A stretch of DNA of 64,000 nucleotides from a virus: positions 1 to 64,000 of IMG/VR virus record IMGVR_UViG_3300033388_002430; one strand, 5' to 3'. The notes beneath the pieces were generated by a model. The model searched no databases and had not been told where the DNA came from. It saw only the letters and a program-made list of their open reading frames with translations. Both the position numbers and the translations under genes were made by a program. Below, in pieces: positions 22,907 through 30,373 of the stretch. Numbering within the stretch: the stretch's first letter is position 1; every line of letters starts with the position of its first letter.

Positions 22907-23097
22907 TCGTCCTCCTGATCTATTGGATCACCATTTTCATCTAAGTACTGAATAAGAGATAAGTCTTTTCCACCGGCTCTCCAATAATCATCTCCACCAT
23001 CAATAAAAGTTTCATTTTCACATCCACATGTTACCCAATCATGGACATGTTTACTTTCTAGCACAGTGTTACAACCTAAACATCTAGCTTTACTCAT
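22903..23097 (-). CDS. Small conserved-type protein, C-x2-C / HD / DGG signature
   Basis: 64 residues with CLGC, SKHVHDWVTCGC and DGGDDYWRAGG. This signature occurs in a widespread family of small proteins of unknown function in phages and bacteria. Probably zinc binding. A one-mismatch AACACNGTGTT site lies near the start codon (23060-23070). Confidence 0.6.
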   Translation of the reverse strand: MSKARCLGCNTVLESKHVHDWVTCGCENETFIDGGDDYWRAGGKDLSLIQYLDENGDPIDQEDE

Positions 23098-23314
23098 TTA
23101 TTTTTTCAATAATTCTTTTATGCCACTGAATATAAAACTGATTACACATTTGGTTTAATAATCTAGTAAGATCATGGTTTGTAAGATTATTTTGAATAAA
23201 TATATCTCCATAATTACTAATAGAAAGTAAAATTTCATCTTTCTTATATGGCCGTAAAGTTAAGGCTGGATTTTCTTTTTCCATGTATTTTTCTATATCT
23301 ATTGTTTTACTCAT
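23090..23314 (-). CDS. Hypothetical protein (74 aa)
   Basis: Not recognised. Polar, mixed alpha/beta. Overlaps both neighbours. Confidence 0.5.
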   Translation of the reverse strand: MSKTIDIEKYMEKENPALTLRPYKKDEILLSISNYGDIFIQNNLTNHDLTRLLNQMCNQFYIQWHKRIIEKINE

Positions 23315-23502
23315 TTACACTCCTCTGTACTAATTATCCATTTTGTGCCATGACCCATATCAAATTTATATAAGCTATTTACACCATGGTATTTTGCCCA
23401 TGCTAAAGCGTTCTTCTCAGCATTTTCTTGATTCATAGTAGTTTCGTAAATATATCTGTCAAATTTGATTTTAGTCAATTTCCTGATCTGAATTATTTTC
23501 AT
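23311..23502 (-). CDS. Hypothetical protein (63 aa)
   Basis: Start uncertain: ATG 23502 is used here, 23514 is also possible; neither has a strong ribosome binding site. Basic N-terminus. Not recognised. The upstream gene runs 32 bases into it. Confidence 0.45.
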   Translation of the reverse strand: MKIIQIRKLTKIKFDRYIYETTMNQENAEKNALAWAKYHGVNSLYKFDMGHGTKWIISTEECK

Positions 23503-23596
23503 AAAGATACTCATATATCACGTTATAAGTGTTTGCTCCAATTTGACCCTCTCGTACCAATTCCAGTATAAATTCATGTTTCTCATCTTTAGTCAT
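23471..23596 (-). CDS. Small acidic protein (41 aa)
   Basis: Frame from ATG 23596, preceded by TAGGAGAAAA. Begins MTKDEKHEFILELVREGQIG, likely a short helical protein. Overlaps the next gene. Not recognised. Confidence 0.45.
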   Translation of the reverse strand: MTKDEKHEFILELVREGQIGANTYNVIYEYLYENNSDQEID

Positions 23597-23646
23597 TTTT
23601 CTCCTAACATTATTTAGATTATTATAATTTGCATATGGCTTATTTA

Positions 23647-23901
23647 TTATAAAGAACCAAACCTAAACCAAATTATTTCCGTCTTATTACTCGGATGACT
23701 ATCTATATGAATAAATTTGAAATCTTCCCAAGAATTATAAATACCCAGACTAGAAACACCGTGTTTATCAATATCTGTTCTCCAACATACAATTACCTGT
23801 CCAGTATGAAAAACAATACCATCTAGGACTCTGCCAGTTCCACTAACTCCAGATTCATCCTGATTTCTCACCACTGTAAATAGTCTGGGTTCTTTACTCA
23901 T
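23647..23901 (-). CDS. Hypothetical protein (84 aa)
   Basis: Start at ATG 23901 overlapping the stop of the RmlB-like gene. Beta-rich with VVRNQDESGVSGTGRVLDG near the N-terminus, a pattern common in small phage proteins. Function unknown. Confidence 0.5.
   Translation of the reverse strand: MSKEPRLFTVVRNQDESGVSGTGRVLDGIVFHTGQVIVCWRTDIDKHGVSSLGIYNSWEDFKFIHIDSHPSNKTEIIWFRFGSL
23755..23765. repeat. AACACNGTGTT site, exact (N=C)
   Basis: Inside the gene at 23647-23901. One of 13 exact dispersed copies. Confidence 0.7.
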
Positions 23902-24923
23902 AACCATTCTGGATGTTCCATCATCCAGCTCACCACCTTCTCAATCGTTCTTTTCAAATTAAATGGTGCTGTCCATCCAAGATGTGCAATCTTTGTTCCA
24001 TCAAGACCATAATGAAGATCATGACCTGGTCTAAAACTATGGAAATCTTCATATTGAAGGTTGAGATCCTTCTCTTTACCCATCACTTTTGCAATTAATA
24101 TGGCTAATTTATCTACTGGCATCCATTCTCCAGTCACGTTATACGCCTCACCAATCTTTCCATTCTCCAGTAAGAAAACAATAGCACTTGCATGGTTTTG
24201 AGCATGGAGCCAACACCGACTCGAAACATCCACAACTACATCATCTTCTATCTTACAATGAACAATAACTGGCTCATTAGCAAGAATTTTCTTTACAACC
24301 ATGGGGAAGAATTTCTCACTGTCCTGCCTCTCACCAATATTATTCATCGTTCTGCTAATTATTACTGGTAAATCATAAGTATTATGATAGGCAGTACAAA
24401 AATCCTCTCCCGCCGCCTTACTCGCAGAGTACGGATTACTTGGCTTATGCGCTTCTCCCTCTTTATGTAAATCACCATCATATGCTGGCCCATATACCTC
24501 GTCAGTCGAAACATAAATTATTTTTTCTAGATCATGCCCATTTGATAATGTTTTTGCAAGCTCTAAAATATTTACTGTTCCTAATACATTAGATTCTATA
24601 AATGGATAAGGATCTGTAATTGATCTATCTACATGAGACTCCGCACCCATATGAATTATATAATTTATTTTTCCAAATAATCTGAGTAGTCCAAATACTT
24701 TTCCAACATCAAATTTTGCTCGGAAATCATGATAATAAAATTTTACTCTACCGCTAGAATAAGCATCTGGAAATATATCAACATCCATTAATCTATTTAG
24801 ATTTCCAGCATAAGAAAGTCTGTCCAGAATAATAATATTCCAGTCGGTATTTTCCAAGATATATTCAGTCGTGTGATGCCCAATAAATCCAGCACCACCA
24901 GTTAATAAAACAGTTTTATTCAT
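23898..24923 (-). CDS. rmlB: dTDP-glucose 4,6-dehydratase-like (RmlB)
   Basis: 341 residues, full length for the family. The NAD-binding motif TGGAGFIG (about 8-15), the STDEVYGP segment (about 130) and the catalytic YSASKAAGE (about 157-165) match RmlB-type short-chain dehydrogenases, which convert dTDP-glucose to dTDP-4-keto-6-deoxyglucose. The product could feed the glycosyltransferases on the other arm, where a reductase-like gene also lies. It is the second gene of the leftward arm, near the bidirectional promoter, so it would be expressed early. Related UDP-sugar epimerases cannot be excluded. Confidence 0.8.
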   Translation of the reverse strand: MNKTVLLTGGAGFIGHHTTEYILENTDWNIIILDRLSYAGNLNRLMDVDIFPDAYSSGRVKFYYHDFRAKFDVGKVFGLLRLFGKINYIIHMGAESHVDRSITDPYPFIESNVLGTVNILELAKTLSNGHDLEKIIYVSTDEVYGPAYDGDLHKEGEAHKPSNPYSASKAAGEDFCTAYHNTYDLPVIISRTMNNIGERQDSEKFFPMVVKKILANEPVIVHCKIEDDVVVDVSSRCWLHAQNHASAIVFLLENGKIGEAYNVTGEWMPVDKLAILIAKVMGKEKDLNLQYEDFHSFRPGHDLHYGLDGTKIAHLGWTAPFNLKRTIEKVVSWMMEHPEWL

Positions 24924-25132
24924 TTTCCTCCTCTGAATACGATTCGATATGACATACGTAAAATTGATCGTTTTGAACGTCTCCAGATCTTTTTAGCGTT
25001 TGATCTTTTTGTTCCAGAATCTACAGCACTAGTTATAAATTTTTTCCTGATATAAACGAAAAATGTCAGATAGCTGATAAGTATCGCACTGACAAAAATT
25101 GTTCCAAACGTTATTAAAAGTATTTTAAACAT
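24920..25132 (-). CDS. Single-span membrane protein with basic tail (70 aa)
   Basis: First gene of the leftward arm. An N-terminal hydrophobic span (about residues 4-27) is followed by a very basic tail (KRSNAKKIWRRSKRSILR). The tail probably stays in the cytoplasm. Function unknown. Confidence 0.55.
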   Translation of the reverse strand: MFKILLITFGTIFVSAILISYLTFFVYIRKKFITSAVDSGTKRSNAKKIWRRSKRSILRMSYRIVFRGGK

Positions 25133-25197
25133 TTTAATATTTCCTTTTAATTAATATATTAATTAAGTATTTATTTAATTATTATTTAACTCTTATT

Positions 25198-25257
25198 AAC
25201 CCTTTACAGTTTTAATAACTTAGATTATAATCATAAATGTAAGAACTGTCAAGGGTT
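25198..25257. promoter_or_regulatory. Bidirectional consensus promoter in an inverted repeat
   Basis: AACCCTTTACAGTT (25198-25211) and AACTGTCAAGGGTT (25244-25257) form an inverted repeat with one mismatch. Plus strand: TTTACA 25203-25208, 17-base spacer, TATAAT 25226-25231. Minus strand: TTGACA at 25252-25247, 17-base spacer, TATAAT at 25229-25224. The two -10 boxes overlap in the palindrome GATTATAATC. Transcription should start about 21 bases apart and diverge into the two arms. Confidence 0.85.
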
Positions 25258-25285
25258 AAAGTAAGATTAGTTTTGGAGGATAAAG

Positions 25286-25672
25286 ATGCCATTAACAAGA
25301 CATAGAGAATTACAAATGGATGAAAGTGAATGTTTTCATCTCTGGCTGGAATTAGGAGCTTTGAGTAAGGTCAGTAAGAGATTATTCAATGAGGGTAAAT
25401 ATAATCAAGACACTGGAAGGCCATTTACTCCTGGTGGGATTAGAAACTCTGCGTTACGATACATAATTTATAATCCAGATGATGCTTTTGCAAAGATGAA
25501 AGAAGTTGATCCAGTATCTCCTTATTTGAAAGATGAAGAGACTTGGTATAGATATTTGATTCGTCATGCCATAGAAGTATTTCATAATCGAGCCAATGAT
25601 GCTGATATTTTTGCTTGGGCTGAACAATATAAGATTCCACAGAGATATATAGATGAAGCATTGGACATCTGA
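25286..25672 (+). CDS. Hypothetical DNA-binding-like protein (128 aa)
   Basis: First gene of the rightward arm, behind TTGGAGG. Residues about 28-60 (from ALSKVSKRLF to TPGGIRNSALR) resemble a helix-turn-helix of the recombinase or terminase-small type. With the following two genes it may take part in DNA recognition for packaging. Not firmly recognised. Confidence 0.55.
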   Translation: MPLTRHRELQMDESECFHLWLELGALSKVSKRLFNEGKYNQDTGRPFTPGGIRNSALRYIIYNPDDAFAKMKEVDPVSPYLKDEETWYRYLIRHAIEVFHNRANDADIFAWAEQYKIPQRYIDEALDI

Positions 25673-25907
25673 AGAATTATCCCTTCTGGATCAGTTTAAT
25701 CATAGATGTGTCAAATGTCAAAGATTGTGTGATACGATACATGAATGTGTTCCTAGAAGCCATGGCAAAGACTCAATGTTAATTGCAAATAGAGTTCCGA
25801 TTTGTGCGAGTTGTCATGATTGGGCACATAGAGTGGGAACAAAAGTATCAGCTCCTATTCTATTAAATTTCAGAGCAATGAGGTTATCTCGATATGACAA
25901 TGACTAG
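25653..25907 (+). CDS. HNH endonuclease, small
   Basis: 84 residues. CVKC (about 19-22), HECVPRSHG (about 30-38) and ICASCHDWAH (about 50-59) form an HNH core. Small HNH proteins next to terminase genes assist cleavage of packaged DNA in several phage groups, so a packaging role is likely here. Confidence 0.75.
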   Translation: MKHWTSEELSLLDQFNHRCVKCQRLCDTIHECVPRSHGKDSMLIANRVPICASCHDWAHRVGTKVSAPILLNFRAMRLSRYDND

Positions 25908-26448
25908 AAATGTATCACCTGCTCCGTATAGTCAGAACTATAAAAATTTAGCTTTTTATATCTGGTATCAAAATGGGCGACCATCAATGCCAGATCTTGC
26001 CCGTAAATTAGATGTGAGAGAGGATGGAACGAAGCCGGCACATCTTACTGTTGGTAAATGGAAACGAGATAATAATTGGGAGCAGAAAGCTGATGAGTTA
26101 GATCAAGAAGCGGCGATTCAGATTCAAAAGAGATTGATAGATGATAGAGTAAAGATGTTTGAAGAGCATGCCGAACTTGGTGAGGCTCTGAGAGTTGAGG
26201 CTCTTTATTGGTTAGGAGAACACGGTGTTACTACTGCTAATGAAGCTATGCGACTTCTAACAATTGCTGTAGATATAGAAAGAGAAAGCATTGGATTATC
26301 TGACATTATTGCTAAGATTAAGGATATGGATGATAGTGGTTTGAAAGATAGAATTGCTTATTTGATGAAAAAGGGTAGATTGACCGATCTGGATACAAAA
26401 ACAGTAGAAAAAGGTGAGGATGTCGAATCAACTGAGTTTATTGAATAA
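25894..26448 (+). CDS. Terminase small subunit-like protein
   Basis: 184 residues. The N-terminus (about 14-55) reads as a helix-turn-helix (SMPDLARKLDV...TVGKWKRDNNW) of the kind found in phage small terminases, followed by long amphipathic helices and an acidic tail. It lies directly before the large terminase and overlaps it, the normal position. It would recognise phage DNA and load the packaging motor. An exact AACACNGTGTT site is inside (26219-26229). Confidence 0.65.
   Translation: MTMTRNVSPAPYSQNYKNLAFYIWYQNGRPSMPDLARKLDVREDGTKPAHLTVGKWKRDNNWEQKADELDQEAAIQIQKRLIDDRVKMFEEHAELGEALRVEALYWLGEHGVTTANEAMRLLTIAVDIERESIGLSDIIAKIKDMDDSGLKDRIAYLMKKGRLTDLDTKTVEKGEDVESTEFIE
26219..26229. repeat. 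AACACNGTGTT site, exact (N=G)
   Basis: Inside the terminase small subunit-like gene, read as E-H-G-V, a different frame from the N-T-V copies. Confidence 0.7.
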
Positions 26449-27910
26449 AGAAGAGGAAGAATTAAAAGTTCTTTTAGCTGAAGCGGATCGTAGAGGAATA
26501 GAATTAGATAAAGTTGATTCTAACTGGACACGGGAATTTATCCTTGGATCAAATGGTTATTTTGTAAAGAAAAATGGAAATTTATATATTCCAACAGTCC
26601 CACAAAAAGCGTTCATAGAATCTAGGGCACGTTTTAGTCTTTTTTATGGGAGTCGTGGGAGTGGTAAAAGCGGAAGTGGAAGTCAGAAAGCTCTTTTCAA
26701 AATCATGCAGGGAGAGTCCGGTGCGATTTATAATCCTGATTTTGAAAATCTAAAAACAGCTACATGGCCTGAATTTCGTGAGTGGGTTGATTGGAACATG
26801 GTTGTTCCTAATCAGAGATATCGAGGAGAAAAAGATTGGGAACCAGTCAGACCGTTTACTCTAAACTTCAATAATGGTGCAGAAGTAAGAATCAAAGGTG
26901 TCAAAGATCCTGATGCGGCTCGTGGCCCTAATATTAACTGGCTCTGGTATGATGAGGGGAGTCGAGATAAGACTGGAGAATCTTTTCAGATCGCCGTTGC
27001 TTCAGTTCGTGTTGGAAAAGACCCTCAAGTATGGGTAACGGCCACACCCGCTGGTATGGATCATTGGATGTATGATTTCTTTATTGAACAAAATATTCCA
27101 GAAGAAGCACTTGAGGCGTATGAAGAGGCTGGACTAGATAATTCTCTTATTGAATCTTTTTACGGAACTATCAAAGATAATAAAGATAATCTTGATCCAG
27201 GATTTTATGCTTCTATGCTTACGGCTTATTCTGATGGGTGGCTGAAAGAGCAGGAAATTGGTGGTAAGTTTGTGGAGCAGGGAGGAGTACTCGGAAATCG
27301 AGACTGGTTTGCAGGAAAGATTATTCCCTATCCAGAAGATTTACTTATTAAGAAACGTGTCAGATATTGGGATTTAGCCGCATCTGAAAAGAAGAAGTTC
27401 AAAGGTAAAAGAAATGATCCTGATGAATCTGTAGGCACTTTAGAATCCTACACAGAAGATGAATCTGGAAGAAAATATTATATAGAGGATCAACATGGAG
27501 GACATTGGGAATATGCACAGCTCAGAGAAAATATTATGAGTACAGCTATGCGAGATGGTCCAACTGTTCCTATTATTTTAGAAGAAGAACCCGGTTCTGG
27601 CGGTAAGAATCAAATAGCGGCAATAAAAGAATGGATGGATAAGGTATGTGAAAAGAAAGGTATTCCGAGATTCCAAATTGAGGGCTGGCGACCACCTAAT
27701 GATCGTGTGATTCTTGCAAATATTTGGTTTGCAGAGGCATCAAAAGGTAAGGTATATCTTGTCAAGGGAGACTGGAATGATGGATTCTTGAATCAAATAT
27801 CTAGCTTTCCAATTGGGCGACATGATGATAAAATTACATCAGTGAATGGGGCAAGATTAAACGTTGCCCCAATTAGAGAATGGTCAGCCCCAAAATTCTT
27901 ATCTGTATGA
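26420..27910 (+). CDS. terL: Terminase large subunit
   Basis: 496 residues from ATG 26420. The ATPase domain shows Walker A YGSRGSGKSGSGS (about 76-88) and Walker B INWLWYDEGSR (about 178). The nuclease domain shows RYWDLAASEK (about 315), EEEPGSGGKNQ (about 390) and GRHDDKITSV (about 472), giving the acidic metal-binding residues of the RNase H-like fold. The protein powers DNA packaging through the portal and cuts the genome. Length is typical. Confidence 0.92.
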   Translation: MSNQLSLLNKEEEELKVLLAEADRRGIELDKVDSNWTREFILGSNGYFVKKNGNLYIPTVPQKAFIESRARFSLFYGSRGSGKSGSGSQKALFKIMQGESGAIYNPDFENLKTATWPEFREWVDWNMVVPNQRYRGEKDWEPVRPFTLNFNNGAEVRIKGVKDPDAARGPNINWLWYDEGSRDKTGESFQIAVASVRVGKDPQVWVTATPAGMDHWMYDFFIEQNIPEEALEAYEEAGLDNSLIESFYGTIKDNKDNLDPGFYASMLTAYSDGWLKEQEIGGKFVEQGGVLGNRDWFAGKIIPYPEDLLIKKRVRYWDLAASEKKKFKGKRNDPDESVGTLESYTEDESGRKYYIEDQHGGHWEYAQLRENIMSTAMRDGPTVPIILEEEPGSGGKNQIAAIKEWMDKVCEKKGIPRFQIEGWRPPNDRVILANIWFAEASKGKVYLVKGDWNDGFLNQISSFPIGRHDDKITSVNGARLNVAPIREWSAPKFLSV

Positions 27911-27933
27911 TATAATAATTGAGGCAGTATACT

Positions 27934-29709
27934 ATGGCAAAAACTACACCACCTAAACTTAGTAAAAAGCCTGGTCAGCGTTCTACTGATGTGGCTCCAT
28001 ATCTTTATAGATTTACACCGACATGGAACCAGCCAGAGTGGTATTCAGCTACCGCTTGGAGAAATATTGTTAGGGCACAGCCAGTAGCTATAACCTGTAG
28101 GGAAACCCTTACAGCTAATATTGTTGATTTGGATTGGAAAATAGATCCAAGAGAAAGCAATGATCGTGATGAACTAAAGTCTGAAATAGATTACTATACC
28201 AGACTTCTTCAGTATAATGGAGAAATTAATTGGATATCTTTCATGGAACTGCTTATGCAGGACTATTTAGATCTCCCATTTGGTGCAGGATTTGAATTAG
28301 GATATGAAAATGATGATCCAGAACAAAGACTTGCTTGGTATCAGCATTTAGATGGTTCTACATTATTCCCAACCCGTGTTCCAGAATGGCCTGTTGGTCA
28401 ATATGTTCCACAAGCCATGACAGACTTTAATCAGCCTGTTTATTTTCCTAGGCATGCTATAAATCGTATGTATATGTCTCCGAGACCTGAGATTATTCGA
28501 GAGGGTTGGGGAATGGCTCCACCGGAGAAAATCTATTTAGCATTGAGAATGATTTCTACTGGAGATGTTTATTATGCTAATTTGCTTATAGATACTCCAG
28601 AAGCAGGTCTGTTAGATCTTGGAGATATGAGTGAGGAAGCGGCTACGAAATGGGTCGAATCATTTAGGTCTGTAGTAACAGGAGTAGATGCGTTCAAAAT
28701 TCCTGTACTTTACGAGCATAATGAAGCGGCTACATGGATACCATTTGGTCGTCCACCATCGGAGCTATCTTATAACAGTGTGACTACAAGATATATGGCA
28801 ATGGTGTGTGCTGGATATGGGATGTCTCTTAGTGATATTGGACTTCAGGCAACTTCATCTGGTGGAGAGACTCTTGCTGGATCTATTCGACAAGAGCGTA
28901 GGACAAGAAAAACTGGATATGGTAGAGCTAAAAAATCAATAAAATATTTTATTGATAGAATGATTGATCCCAGACTTAAGTTTGATTGGATAGATATGGA
29001 TGATGAACTTAATGTTGCTTTGGGAAGAGCAAGATTGGCAAATGCAACAGCTATGAATCAGTATATTGCTAGTGGAATGATTACTGATGATGAGGCTAGA
29101 TTACAGATGATCGCTGATGGAATGATGACTATTCCAATGAAAGAAACTCTGGATGACAATGAGAAACAATCCAATATTGATAAAAATGCTCCTGAACGCC
29201 CCGGTATACTTGATAGACCAAGAGCACCTTCTAGTGGTGGGCGGGGAGAGGTAAAACAAAGCCTTATAGAAAGTGCTGATAAGTATTTTAATCTTGATAC
29301 TTGGAAATCTCTAATTAGCAATTCAATTCCACATGTGCGGGAATATCTAAACACAGTGTTTGACTCTATAGTTGGTGAGGATTTAGATAATTGGGATGAT
29401 AATTTTGGATCTATGTTATTTGAAAAGAGTCTCCCGGATAATCTAAATATTTCTATTGCTCATTTTAATAAACAAGAGGTTCCAGAAGATCTATTATCTA
29501 TTCCTAATCTAAATGATGTTATTGAACAATCAATAATTTTTGCTATAAAGGAAAATATTATAAAATCTATAAAGGAGAAAGAGCTTGACATAAATGATAT
29601 TATGATTGATAATACAATAGAGAATAGCATATTGTCTGATATGGAAATATGCCTGACAGAAATAAAAGATACAATATTAGGTACGTATAAGGAGAATACT
29701 AATGAATGA
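27934..29709 (+). CDS. Portal protein
   Basis: 591 residues from ATG 27934 behind GAGG. It follows the large terminase, and segments such as WYSATAWRNIVRAQP, a central MYMSPRPEIIREGWG and YNSVTTRYMAMVCAGYG have the style of phage portals, which form the dodecameric DNA entry ring. The C-terminal 120 residues are helical and acidic. A site AACACNGTGTT lies at 29350-29360. Confidence 0.85.
   Translation: MAKTTPPKLSKKPGQRSTDVAPYLYRFTPTWNQPEWYSATAWRNIVRAQPVAITCRETLTANIVDLDWKIDPRESNDRDELKSEIDYYTRLLQYNGEINWISFMELLMQDYLDLPFGAGFELGYENDDPEQRLAWYQHLDGSTLFPTRVPEWPVGQYVPQAMTDFNQPVYFPRHAINRMYMSPRPEIIREGWGMAPPEKIYLALRMISTGDVYYANLLIDTPEAGLLDLGDMSEEAATKWVESFRSVVTGVDAFKIPVLYEHNEAATWIPFGRPPSELSYNSVTTRYMAMVCAGYGMSLSDIGLQATSSGGETLAGSIRQERRTRKTGYGRAKKSIKYFIDRMIDPRLKFDWIDMDDELNVALGRARLANATAMNQYIASGMITDDEARLQMIADGMMTIPMKETLDDNEKQSNIDKNAPERPGILDRPRAPSSGGRGEVKQSLIESADKYFNLDTWKSLISNSIPHVREYLNTVFDSIVGEDLDNWDDNFGSMLFEKSLPDNLNISIAHFNKQEVPEDLLSIPNLNDVIEQSIIFAIKENIIKSIKEKELDINDIMIDNTIENSILSDMEICLTEIKDTILGTYKENTNE
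29350..29360. repeat. AACACNGTGTT site, exact (N=A)
   Basis: Inside the portal gene, read as N-T-V-F. One of 13 exact dispersed copies. Confidence 0.75.
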
Positions 29710-30079
29710 TGACGTAAATGCTACACCTGGAGCACTTGAATTGGCTGAAGAGGCTGGAGTTGATCTGGCTAATGTGGAAGGTACTGGTGCTGAAGGTAAA
29801 GTTTATAAAACAGATGTCGAAGTATATTTAGCAAAAGATGTTGGGCCGGCACCACAGCCTAAAGAACGTGCGAGCGATCAGGATATTGATTTTCATACTA
29901 TTGTGCGTGTGATTTCAAAAAGTAATGCTATGAGTCCTAATGCCGCTGCATTTCCAAGTGTACAAGTCGATGCTTATGTCGCATCTTTTTTGAGGGGTGG
30001 ATATGAGCTGGAAAACACACATTATCTGGGAGAACTCCCCGAAGGTTATATGATGATGTATGTGCTTGTAAAGAAATGA
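29702..30079 (+). CDS. Protein with peripheral subunit-binding (E3-binding) domain
   Basis: 125 residues. Residues about 7-43 (from ATPGALELAEEAGVDL through GTGAEGKVYKTDVEVYL) match the small helical domain that in 2-oxo acid dehydrogenase E2 subunits binds E1 or E3. No lipoyl or catalytic domain is present. The C-terminal part is unrecognised. Placed between portal and scaffold genes, it may be a minor head protein that uses this fold for docking. Confidence 0.65.
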   Translation: MNDDVNATPGALELAEEAGVDLANVEGTGAEGKVYKTDVEVYLAKDVGPAPQPKERASDQDIDFHTIVRVISKSNAMSPNAAAFPSVQVDAYVASFLRGGYELENTHYLGELPEGYMMMYVLVKK

Positions 30080-30372
30080 TTCTAGAATATTTCTTATTTT
30101 TATTGGTGGGAAGATTATTTATTTATTTGATGCGACTCTTCCCACCAATAGTAAGATTGTTAGAAAAACATGAAGATACGAAGAAACTATTGAATTGTGA
30201 TTTATGTATAGGGGTTTGGACATATACAATTCTTTCTGGTATAATGAATATTCAGATAATAGATAATATGAATATTTTTGGATATTTATTAACTGGTTCC
30301 GTATCTTCTTTTATTATGTATCTTGTAGTAGAGGGATGGAATCAGGTATTTAGAGAGTACGTAATAAACTAA
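30076..30372 (+). CDS. Membrane protein (98 aa)
   Basis: Two or three hydrophobic spans (about 3-25, 49-65 and 70-90) and a CDLC pair that recalls the DUF1360-type small membrane proteins. Overlaps the gene before it. Its presence inside the head gene cluster is unexplained. Confidence 0.55.
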   Translation: MILEYFLFLLVGRLFIYLMRLFPPIVRLLEKHEDTKKLLNCDLCIGVWTYTILSGIMNIQIIDNMNIFGYLLTGSVSSFIMYLVVEGWNQVFREYVIN

Positions 30373-30373
30373 T

